From contig DIWL01000042.1 of assembly GCA_002428455.1 (NCBI GenBank), positions 1-5,374 of the forward strand: 5,374 nt of DNA, in the 5' to 3' direction. Under the pieces are notes generated by a model. That model worked only from the letters and a program-made list of their open reading frames with translations. It had not been told where the DNA came from and did not search any database. The position numbers were made by a program, and so were the translations under genes. This DNA comes from Anaerolineaceae bacterium UBA6107 (GTDB lineage Bacteria; Chloroflexota; Anaerolineae; Anaerolineales; Anaerolineaceae). Below are positions 1-5,374 of the stretch, piece by piece. Each line of letters begins with the position of its first letter. Position 1 is the stretch's first letter.

Positions 1-972
1 AACAGCCGCGGAACAGTGGGCATTACCAATGGAGTTGTGAGTCAGATCGATATCAATCGTGCATTAGAAGCTGCGCAGGTGGTAGCCATTCCGCATGATC
101 GGGAAGTGCTGCATGTTATCCAACGCGGTTTTACCATCGATGGTCAAGAAGGGATCAACGAGCCGATCGGAATGCACGGCTACCGTTTGGAAGTGGAAAC
201 ACACATCATCACAGCCTCAGCAGCTTCTGTCGAGAATATCCGTAAATGTGTTGAAGCAGCAAATGTGAAAGTGAAAGCCTTTGTGCTGAATCCACTGGCA
301 TCTGCTGAAGTGGTGTTGACCGAAGCCGAACGCCAAATGGGTGTCATGGTATGTGATATTGGCGGTGGCACAACTGACCTGGCTGTGTACATCAATAACA
401 ATGTTTGGTACACAACTGTGATTTCTGTCGGCGGTGATCTGGTCACATCGGATATTGCATATGGGCTGCGTCTCTCGCTGCCGGATGCGGAAAAAGTGAA
501 GGTTGAGTACGGTCGTGCGAAGGAATCAACGACCAACGATCACGACACATTCAGTATTCGCTCTTTCGGTGAAGAAGAAGCCACGGAATTTCACTACGCA
601 GATCTGGCATATATCATTGAAGCCCGTATTGAAGAAATTTTTAATTTCGTCTTACAGGAACTGAAACGATCCGGTTATGACGGTCTTCTGCCGGCAGGGA
701 TCGTATTGACAGGTGGCTCCAGTTTATTACCAGGAATTCGAGATCTGGCAAGTGATGTTCTGGGTTTGCCAGTTCGGGTTGCCCAGCCGGATGATTTGAA
801 TGGTCTGGTTGATCAGTTGTACTCACCGGCATATTCCACCAGTGTGGGATTGCTGAAGTGGGCGGGAATTCTTACCCGTGCGGTGAAACGATCTACCCGC
901 ACGCGAGGCTTACCGCCTATTGGAGTGTTGGAACGCGTGAAAGAACTTGTGAAACGCTTCCTACCTCAGTAA
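1..972 (+). CDS. ftsA: Cell division protein FtsA (actin-like Z-ring membrane tether), 5'-truncated by the window edge
   Basis: FtsA is a cytoplasmic actin-fold ATP-binding protein that anchors FtsZ polymers to the inner face of the membrane and recruits later divisome proteins. Reading frame 1 is open from base 1 and gives 323 residues before the TAA at 970-972. A GTG at 16 is in frame, but the sequence before it (NSRGT) belongs to the family, so it is not the true start; compared with E. coli FtsA about 90-95 N-terminal residues lie outside the window. Visible parts, numbered from the edge: the rest of the FtsA-specific 1C domain (about 1-77, including VLHVIQ and the DGQEG segment), the nucleotide phosphate-binding motif DIGGGTTD (119-126), VTSDIAYGL, and the second nucleotide motif GIVLTGGSSLLPGI (about 233-246). 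The C-terminus ends in a basic amphipathic stretch (VLERVKELVKRFLPQ), as expected for the membrane-targeting helix. ftsZ follows on the same strand after 40 bases, consistent with one operon. Family assignment is very secure. Confidence 0.96.
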   Translation, partial: NSRGTVGITNGVVSQIDINRALEAAQVVAIPHDREVLHVIQRGFTIDGQEGINEPIGMHGYRLEVETHIITASAASVENIRKCVEAANVKVKAFVLNPLASAEVVLTEAERQMGVMVCDIGGGTTDLAVYINNNVWYTTVISVGGDLVTSDIAYGLRLSLPDAEKVKVEYGRAKESTTNDHDTFSIRSFGEEEATEFHYADLAYIIEARIEEIFNFVLQELKRSGYDGLLPAGIVLTGGSSLLPGIRDLASDVLGLPVRVAQPDDLNGLVDQLYSPAYSTSVGLLKWAGILTRAVKRSTRTRGLPPIGVLERVKELVKRFLPQ

Positions 973-1000
973 ATGTAAGTTAAGGAGAACGATGCAGATC

Positions 1001-1007
1001 GGAGGAG
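1001..1007 (+). promoter_or_regulatory. Strong Shine-Dalgarno site favouring the ftsZ start at 1013
   Basis: GGAGGAG lies 5 bases before the ATG at 1013, giving near-ideal pairing and spacing. The upstream in-frame ATG at 992 has its own weaker site, AAGGAG at 982-987, with a tight 4-base spacer. The stronger site and the usual FtsZ N-terminal length both favour 1013. Confidence 0.75.
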
Positions 1008-1012
1008 AAAAA

Positions 1013-2158
1013 ATGGAGACAAATATGTATCAACAAGGTGAATCATTTGCACGCATCAAGGTAGTAGGAGTAGGCGGTGGAGGTTGTAACGCTGTCAACC
1101 GTATGATCGCCGAAGGAATACGCGGAATCGAGTTCATTTCGATCAACACTGATGGACAAGCGCTGCTCTTCTCGCAGGCTGAAACTCGTGTGCGCATTGG
1201 TGAAAAGGTCACCCGTGGCAGAGGTGCGGGTGGCGTGCCCGAAGTAGGCCGCAAAGCCGCTGAAGAATCTTCAGAAGAGCTCTATCAGGTATTAAAAGGG
1301 TGCGATATGGTGTTCGTGACAGCAGGGATGGGTGGCGGCACCGGTACCGGCGCAGCACCTGTGATTGCCCAGATAGCTAAAGAAGTAGGCGCCCTGACCA
1401 TTGGTGTGGTCACCAAACCCTTTACCTTTGAAGGCGCTCAGCGCATGCAAGCTGCTGAAATGGGAATCACCAAACTCAAAGAGCAGGCAGATACACTGAT
1501 CGTGATCCCGAATGATCGCTTATTACAGATCGTTGACAAACGCGCATCACTTGAAGAAGCTTTTTCAGCAGCCGATGACGTTCTGCGTCAGGGTATTCAG
1601 GGTATTTCAGAACTCATCACGGTTCCCGGTCGCATCAACCTCGATTTTGCAGACGTACGTACCATTATGTCTGAAGGCGGAGCCGCCCTCATGGCAGTTG
1701 GGCACGGCAGTGGCGAAACACGTGCTCGTGATGCAGCCGAAAAAGCTATATCCAGCAATCTATTGGATATCACCATCGACGGAGCGCGCGGTATCCTGTT
1801 CAATGTGACTGGCGGACCAGATCTGACCCTCTTTGAGGTGAATGAAGCGGCTGCCATCATCAAAGAAACAGCTCATCCCGATGTCAATCTCATCTTTGGT
1901 GCTGTCATTGATCCCAATATGGGTGATGAGTGCCGCATTACGGTGATTGCCACTGGTTTCGATCAAGCTAACATGCGTTCCCGCTTTCATCGCATTGGCG
2001 AAATAAGTGAGAAAAGGAATAATGGAAGTGGTCGTGGTATTCCACCGGTAGATAATAATGAACCTGCATACACAAAGACCATTTTTGAACCGCGGGTTTA
2101 CAACACAGAAGATATTGATAAAATTCCGGCTTTTATCAGAAATCGCGATAACGATTAA
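1013..2158 (+). CDS. ftsZ: Cell division GTPase FtsZ (tubulin homologue)
   Basis: FtsZ polymerises with GTP into the cytoplasmic Z-ring that sets the division site and directs septal wall synthesis. From the ATG at 1013 it has 381 residues, normal for the family. Motifs: VGVGGGGCNAVNRM (about 18-31), the tubulin signature GGGTGTG (107-113) that binds GTP phosphates, and the T7 synergy loop NLDFAD (209-214), whose aspartates 211 and 214 complete the GTPase site of the neighbouring subunit. A C-terminal polymerisation-support domain follows (to about 320), then a short polar linker. The conserved tail peptide IDKIPAFIRNR (about 368-378) is the docking site for FtsA and other partners. I chose 1013 over the in-frame ATG at 992 because of the GGAGGAG site and because about 18 residues before the first glycine loop matches well-studied FtsZ proteins; starting at 992 would add seven residues (MQIGGEK). 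It lies directly behind ftsA and is probably co-transcribed with it. Confidence 0.97.
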   Translation: METNMYQQGESFARIKVVGVGGGGCNAVNRMIAEGIRGIEFISINTDGQALLFSQAETRVRIGEKVTRGRGAGGVPEVGRKAAEESSEELYQVLKGCDMVFVTAGMGGGTGTGAAPVIAQIAKEVGALTIGVVTKPFTFEGAQRMQAAEMGITKLKEQADTLIVIPNDRLLQIVDKRASLEEAFSAADDVLRQGIQGISELITVPGRINLDFADVRTIMSEGGAALMAVGHGSGETRARDAAEKAISSNLLDITIDGARGILFNVTGGPDLTLFEVNEAAAIIKETAHPDVNLIFGAVIDPNMGDECRITVIATGFDQANMRSRFHRIGEISEKRNNGSGRGIPPVDNNEPAYTKTIFEPRVYNTEDIDKIPAFIRNRDND

Positions 2159-2193
2159 CTGAGATTCTAGGAAATCCTTTTTCTCCTTTGTAA

Positions 2194-2224
2194 GGGGTAT
2201 GAGCTCTCACCCGGCTCATACCCC
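2194..2224 (+). terminator. Stem-loop after ftsZ, probable transcription terminator or mRNA 3' end
   Basis: Bases 2194-2204 (GGGGTATGAGC) and 2214-2224 (GCTCATACCCC) are exact reverse complements, giving an 11-bp stem with seven G-C pairs and a 9-base loop. It sits 36 bases after the ftsZ stop. The sequence directly after it is not a T run (ACCCTTCAAAAG); T-rich sequence appears only 20-30 bases later (2245-2255). The stem itself is certain. Its role as a terminator is an inference from position and stability; an RNA-stabilising 3' hairpin is the alternative. Confidence 0.6.
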
Positions 2225-2329
2225 ACCCTTCAAAAGCGAGAATGTTTTGCTTTTTCTTGTTCATCCTCTTTGTGTCCCATTTCCACTATTAAAAAACAGA
2301 AATATTTAAGATTAATTCTCTCCCCTTAC

Positions 2330-2358
2330 TTGAATCCTCATTTTTTTTATGCTAGAAT
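2330..2358 (+). promoter_or_regulatory. Housekeeping-sigma promoter with extended -10 for nrdR-nrdJ
   Basis: The -35 candidate TTGAAT (2330-2335, 4 of 6 to TTGACA) is separated by exactly 17 bases from the -10 candidate TAGAAT (2353-2358, 5 of 6 to TATAAT). The -10 is preceded by TGC (2350-2352), the extended -10 pattern. AT-rich sequence lies upstream (about 2287-2316). Transcription would be expected to start near A2365, giving a leader of about 109 bases before the nrdR ATG. The spacer contains a run of eight T (2341-2348). No other candidate in the gap matches as well. Confidence 0.7.
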
Positions 2359-2388
2359 GACCCCACTGATATAGATACGCCGCTAATG

Positions 2389-2412
2389 ATCCCCCATATA
2401 TGGGGGATTTTT
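2389..2412 (+). terminator. Perfect 20-bp palindrome plus T run in the nrdR leader: intrinsic terminator/attenuator, or possible NrdR operator
   Basis: Bases 2389-2408 form a perfect inverted repeat: ATCCCCC, central ATATAT, GGGGGAT. T continues to 2412, so T2408-T2412 directly follow the G-rich arm. As RNA this is a 7-bp stem with five G-C pairs, a 6-base loop and a U tail, the classical form of a rho-independent terminator. It lies downstream of the predicted promoter and upstream of nrdR, so transcripts from that promoter must pass it. It could therefore attenuate the operon, or back up termination of ftsZ read-through. As DNA, the 16 bases 2391-2406 have the length and ATATAT core of an NrdR box (known consensus acaCwATATATwGtgt), but with C and G in place of several A/T flanking positions. 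The structure is certain; which role applies is open. Confidence 0.65.
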
Positions 2413-2473
2413 CTAAGCTTTGCATCGCTCAACGCTGTGAGGTACTTTTCAAATCACCCAAGGAGTAATACCT

Positions 2474-2935
2474 ATGCGCTGTCCGCATTGTGAAAGTGAG
2501 AATACCAGAGTAATTGATACAACCCACGATGCCAAAGGGGGTATCCGCCGCCGAAGAGTATGTGAAGATTGTGACCAACGTTTTAGCACCTATGAACGTG
2601 CGGTCCTTTCTACGCCCCTCATCATTAAACGCGATAACACCCGCGAAGAATTTGATAAGGAAAAATTGCTGCAAGGTATCCGCCTGGCGTGCACAAAACG
2701 TCCTGTATCGGCGGAAGATATTGAACGGCTGGGTGGGGAGATCGAAGCCAAGCTGCAGCAAACCTCAAAATTGGAGATCTCTTCAAAAATGATCGGTGAC
2801 TTTGTCATTGAAGGATTACGAAAACTGGATGATGTTGCCTATATTCGTTTTGCCAGTGTCTATCTGCCCCTTGGAAACCTGAATGCGTTGCGTGATGAGA
2901 TCGATCGTTTACTGGAAAATAAAGGAGAAAATTAA
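2474..2935 (+). CDS. nrdR: Transcriptional repressor NrdR (zinc ribbon plus ATP-cone)
   Basis: NrdR represses ribonucleotide reductase operons by binding paired NrdR boxes; its ATP-cone binds ATP/dATP, which changes its oligomeric state and DNA affinity. The protein has 153 residues, a normal length. The N-terminal zinc ribbon has CPHC (C3, C6) and CEDC (C30, C33), with the basic stretch RRRR just before C30 and RFSTYE after it. The ATP-cone covers about residues 47-137: IIKRDNTREEFDKEKLLQGI, then KRPVS, KMIGDFVIEGLRKLDDVAYIRFASVY. A charged helical tail follows. The spacing between the two zinc CxxC pairs is 23 residues, one shorter than in the E. coli and Streptomyces proteins as I recall them. 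The ATG at 2474 has AAGGAG 8 bases upstream and begins directly with the family's M-x-C-P start. The stop overlaps the nrdJ start by one base. Together with the promoter at 2330-2358 this suggests NrdR represses its own operon, a common arrangement. Confidence 0.97.
   Translation: MRCPHCESENTRVIDTTHDAKGGIRRRRVCEDCDQRFSTYERAVLSTPLIIKRDNTREEFDKEKLLQGIRLACTKRPVSAEDIERLGGEIEAKLQQTSKLEISSKMIGDFVIEGLRKLDDVAYIRFASVYLPLGNLNALRDEIDRLLENKGEN
2921..2927 (+). promoter_or_regulatory. nrdJ Shine-Dalgarno inside the end of nrdR
   Basis: AAAGGAG, within the last codons of nrdR (encoding KGE), lies 7 bases before the ATG at 2935 and fixes that start. The stop/start overlap TAATG at 2933-2937 suggests translational coupling of reductase synthesis to nrdR translation. 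Confidence 0.8.
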
Positions 2936-5374
2936 TGACCTCAAATTCCGCCAGCCTGCCACCAAAAACAATCCATCCTTTAGCTGAAATGCCGCAAGGT
3001 CTGCCGAAAGTAGAGTTCAGTGAAAACAGCTACCAGGTTTTCACAAAAAGGTATGTTCGAAAAGGGGAAGATGGTCAATTAACCGAAACGCCAGAAGAAA
3101 CCTTCTGGCGTGTGGCTTATACAATAGCCGCGGTAGAAAATAAAGGAGATGAAGCGATCATTGAAACCGCCAAACAGTTCTACACATTGATGGCGAAGAT
3201 GAAATTCTTACCGAACTCCCCCACTTTTACAGGTGCAGGCACCCCGCTTGGGCAGTTGGCTGCTTGTTTTGTATTGCCTATCAGCGATGATATGGGTAAA
3301 AAATCGAGTGGGATCTTCCAAACCCTGCGCGATGCCGCCCTCATCCAGCAAACCGGCGGCGGTAATGGTTTTTCCTTCTCCTCTCTACGCCCTTCCGGTT
3401 CTCTGGTAAAATCGTCCGCCGGAAAAGCTACCGGCCCTATCGGATTTATGCGCGTTTTTGATCACGCTTTTGGCGAAGTCGCTCAGGGTGGTACCCGGCG
3501 AGGTGCCAATATGGCGGTTTTACGCGTGGATCATCCGGATGTCGAAGCATTCATCACCTGCAAAACCCGCGAGAACGCCATCACGAATTTTAATATTTCC
3601 GTTGGCATCACCGATGCATTCATGCAGGCAGTGGAAGAGGATGCCATGTGGGATCTGCACTTCCCCGATGTCAATAATCCGCTTTACCGCAATTTCGAAG
3701 GAACCTTTGAAAACGCAGAAAAAGCCGGCATCCCGCTGGTTACCTATAAAACAGTGCGAGCTCGCGATCTTTTCAATTTAATCGTATTTCAATCTCATCA
3801 CAATGGCGAACCTGGCATGCTTTTCCTGGATACTGCCAACCTCACCAATCCCGTCCCCGATCTTTATAGTCTCGAAGCTACCAATCCATGCGGGGAACAA
3901 TGGCTTGGACCCTATGAAAATTGCTGCCTTGGCTCCATCAATCTCTCCCAGCATTTTAATGCAGAGAAGGGTGTAGATTGGGATGCCATCCGCAGCAGCG
4001 TTCAATTGGCTGTGCGCTTTTTGGATGACGTGGTGGATGCCAATAAATATGTTCCATCCGTTCCACAATTGCGTGAAAATGCGCTGCGCGCGCGCCGTAT
4101 TGGATTAGGATTCATGGGTTTGGCAGATCTAATGTATCTCTGCGGAATTCGCTATGGCTCTGAAGAAGGGCAGGAATTCGCGTCTCAGATCATGGAATTT
4201 ATCCGCTATCATGCCATGCTCACCAGCATCGAGCTGGCAAAAGAATTTTCACCCTTCCCTGCCATCAAAGACAGTATTTACAATCCGCAGCATATTGCCT
4301 GGCAGCCACCCCAAGCTCTAATTGCCTATACGCATGATTGGGATCGCCCGGCATTGGACTGGGGTAGGGTCGTTGAGGGCATTCGGGCTTATGGTATCCG
4401 CAATGCTGCCCTCACCACCATCGCCCCCACCGGCACCATTTCTACCGTTGCAGGCTGTGAAGGCTATGGTTGTGAACCGGTTTTCGCTCTGGCATACGTG
4501 CGCCATGTGGATGATGGTGGCAAAGACCTCGAATTAACCTATCTGAGCCCAACTCTGCAAGCTGCCCTGAATGAATGTGATTACACACCCGAAGAACGGG
4601 AAGCCATTGTACAGGAAATTTTAAATGATGGTTCTTGTCAAGAAGTTGACCAGCTACCTGATTCCATCCGCAATGTATTTGTAGTCTCACAGGATATCAG
4701 CGGTGAAGAACATGTGCGTATGCAAGCCGTGCTGCAGGCATTTGTAGATAACAGCATTTCGAAAACCATTAACTTCCCATCCAGTGCACGCGAGAATGAA
4801 ATTGCCGCTGCCTTCTCGCTGGCCTGGAAAATGGGTTGCAAAGGCATCACCGTGTATGTGACCGGTTCCCGTGAACAGGTCGTGCTCGAAACCGCCGCCA
4901 CGCGCAGTCACAAACAAAGCGCGGAAGTGCGTGATATGGTTGAACCAAGCAGCGATCCCCTCACTCCGGTATGGTTAACCGAAGAAAACTTCGATCAACC
5001 TGACCTGTGGACCGAAGCCAAGAAGCCACGCCCACGCTTTCTGCCGGGCATGACCTATGGCATCAAAACACCGGTCGGTAAGACGTTCATCACCATCAAC
5101 GAAAACGGCTTTAACCAACCCTTTGAGGTATTCATCAATACCGCCAAGGCCGGTTCGGATGTGGCTGCCGATTCAGAAGCCATGGCACGCTTGATCTCCT
5201 ATGTCCTGCGCTTATCCTCACCTGTTGAACCCAGCCAGCGCCTGCAGGAGATCTGGCGCCAGTTAGGCGGGTTGGGCGGCGGACGCCCGTTGGGCTTCGG
5301 TCCCAACCGCGTGCGTTCTCTACCCGATGGTGTGGCTCAGGTTCTGGCAGAATATATGGAGCAGCGCAGCGAGC
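2935..5374 (+). CDS. nrdJ: Adenosylcobalamin-dependent (class II) ribonucleoside-diphosphate reductase NrdJ, 3'-truncated by the window edge
   Basis: NrdJ reduces ribonucleotides to deoxyribonucleotides, using coenzyme B12 to generate a cysteine thiyl radical; it needs no oxygen and no separate radical subunit. The frame stays open for 813 codons and leaves the window without a stop. Catalytic residues: N317, C319 and E321 in NPCGE (C319 being the likely thiyl radical cysteine), and the redox pair C111 (LAACF) and C330 (ENCCLGSINLS). Other family motifs: GGTRRGANM (185-193) followed by HPD, APTGTIS (497-503), KTINFP (610-615), GCKGITVY (634-641), TPVGKTFITINENG (712-725), PFEVF (729-733) and GFGPNRV (787-793). 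The N-terminus goes straight into the reductase fold with no ATP-cone. The missing 3' end should carry the C-terminal cysteine motif that re-reduces the active site, often a zinc-ribbon-like tail. Pairing with nrdR fits the family. Class II is inferred from the motif flavour and the lack of an ATP-cone; the class is quite secure, the exact NrdJ subfamily less so. Confidence 0.93.
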   Translation, partial: MTSNSASLPPKTIHPLAEMPQGLPKVEFSENSYQVFTKRYVRKGEDGQLTETPEETFWRVAYTIAAVENKGDEAIIETAKQFYTLMAKMKFLPNSPTFTGAGTPLGQLAACFVLPISDDMGKKSSGIFQTLRDAALIQQTGGGNGFSFSSLRPSGSLVKSSAGKATGPIGFMRVFDHAFGEVAQGGTRRGANMAVLRVDHPDVEAFITCKTRENAITNFNISVGITDAFMQAVEEDAMWDLHFPDVNNPLYRNFEGTFENAEKAGIPLVTYKTVRARDLFNLIVFQSHHNGEPGMLFLDTANLTNPVPDLYSLEATNPCGEQWLGPYENCCLGSINLSQHFNAEKGVDWDAIRSSVQLAVRFLDDVVDANKYVPSVPQLRENALRARRIGLGFMGLADLMYLCGIRYGSEEGQEFASQIMEFIRYHAMLTSIELAKEFSPFPAIKDSIYNPQHIAWQPPQALIAYTHDWDRPALDWGRVVEGIRAYGIRNAALTTIAPTGTISTVAGCEGYGCEPVFALAYVRHVDDGGKDLELTYLSPTLQAALNECDYTPEEREAIVQEILNDGSCQEVDQLPDSIRNVFVVSQDISGEEHVRMQAVLQAFVDNSISKTINFPSSARENEIAAAFSLAWKMGCKGITVYVTGSREQVVLETAATRSHKQSAEVRDMVEPSSDPLTPVWLTEENFDQPDLWTEAKKPRPRFLPGMTYGIKTPVGKTFITINENGFNQPFEVFINTAKAGSDVAADSEAMARLISYVLRLSSPVEPSQRLQEIWRQLGGLGGGRPLGFGPNRVRSLPDGVAQVLAEYMEQRSE

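Larger units (their letters stand above)
2159..2473. other. Intergenic region between ftsZ and nrdR (no gene seen)
   Basis: These 315 bases hold no convincing coding frame on either strand. In order they contain: a stable 11-bp stem (2194-2224), a T-rich stretch with only a weak 6-bp stem (2232-2254), an AT-rich block at about 2287-2316 that could act as an UP-like element, a promoter (2330-2358), a 20-bp palindrome with a T run (2389-2412), about 47 bases without obvious structure, and the nrdR Shine-Dalgarno AAGGAG at 2460-2465, 8 bases before the start codon. The region separates the division operon from the nrdR-nrdJ unit. Confidence 0.85.

Noticed and set aside
16..18. GTG at 16 as the start of a complete gene
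   Set aside because: The frame is open to the window edge, the preceding residues fit FtsA, and a start here would remove the first third of the family's N-terminal domains.
180..536. Open frames on the minus strand and in other plus-strand frames across ftsA, ftsZ, nrdR and nrdJ
   Set aside because: All lie inside confidently assigned genes, have low-complexity or unrecognisable translations and lack convincing ribosome sites; they are shadows of the real frames.
973..978. ATG-TAA start-stop codon pair between ftsA and ftsZ
   Set aside because: Encodes nothing and has no suitable ribosome site; chance in a short spacer.
2163..2182. Small stem GATT/AATC followed by a T run just after ftsZ
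   Set aside because: Only four base pairs, mostly A-T; too weak to call as a terminator beside the 11-bp stem at 2194-2224.
2361..2405. Alternative pairing CCCCA (2361-2365) with TGGGG (2401-2405) as an anti-terminator
   Set aside because: The upstream arm lies at or before the predicted transcription start, so the RNA would probably lack it, and it is only five pairs long.
2420..2448. Alternative promoter downstream of the palindrome (TTGCAT 2420-2425, 17 bases, TACTTT 2443-2448)
   Set aside because: Each hexamer matches only 3 of 6 consensus bases and there is no extended -10. It is much weaker than 2330-2358, though it would matter if the palindrome is a full terminator.
2361..2473. Possible cobalamin riboswitch controlling the B12-dependent reductase (a CCCACTG at 2362-2368 resembles the conserved GCCACTG)
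   Set aside because: The leader is only about 109 bases, too short for a cobalamin riboswitch, and I see no B12-box sequence or the associated helices. Class II reductases are also less usual targets than reductases with a B12-independent backup.
4081..4097. Alternating CG-rich stretch in nrdJ that could favour Z-DNA or hairpins
   Set aside because: It encodes ordinary conserved residues (ALRARR) and is short; codon choice explains it.

Overview
The window looks like an ordinary bacterial chromosome segment with four protein genes, all on the + strand: the 3' part of ftsA, complete ftsZ, complete nrdR, and the 5' part of an adenosylcobalamin-dependent (class II) ribonucleotide reductase gene, nrdJ. 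Coding sequence covers almost everything except a 315-base gap between ftsZ and nrdR. The combination of ftsAZ followed by nrdR and a class II reductase, strong Shine-Dalgarno sites and moderate GC content suggests a Chloroflexota (Anaerolineae-like) bacterium. That placement is made from memory of gene order and protein flavour, not from a search, and is only moderately confident.

Layout: (1) 1-972, ftsA, entered about 90-95 codons after its start. (2) 1013-2158, ftsZ, with a strong ribosome binding site and a second in-frame start 21 bases upstream. Together these form the end of a division (dcw-type) operon. (3) 2159-2473, intergenic: an 11-bp stem just after ftsZ, an AT-rich stretch, a good extended -10 promoter at 2330-2358, and then, inside the predicted leader of the next transcript, a perfect 20-bp palindrome followed by a T run. 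(4) 2474-2935, nrdR, and 2935-5374, nrdJ, overlapping by one base (TAATG) and evidently co-transcribed. nrdJ runs off the right edge still open.

How the genes work together: FtsA tethers FtsZ to the membrane at the division site. NrdR is a zinc-ribbon/ATP-cone repressor that senses the nucleotide pool and represses ribonucleotide reductase genes. NrdJ makes deoxyribonucleotides with or without oxygen, using B12. The reductase shows no ATP-cone of its own in its visible N-terminus, so nucleotide-dependent control may rest largely on NrdR. The 20-bp palindrome in the nrdR leader is the most interesting non-coding element. It reads well as an intrinsic terminator/attenuator and also resembles a GC-flanked NrdR box. 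I see no mobile element, CRISPR array, tRNA, rRNA or undescribed multi-gene system here.
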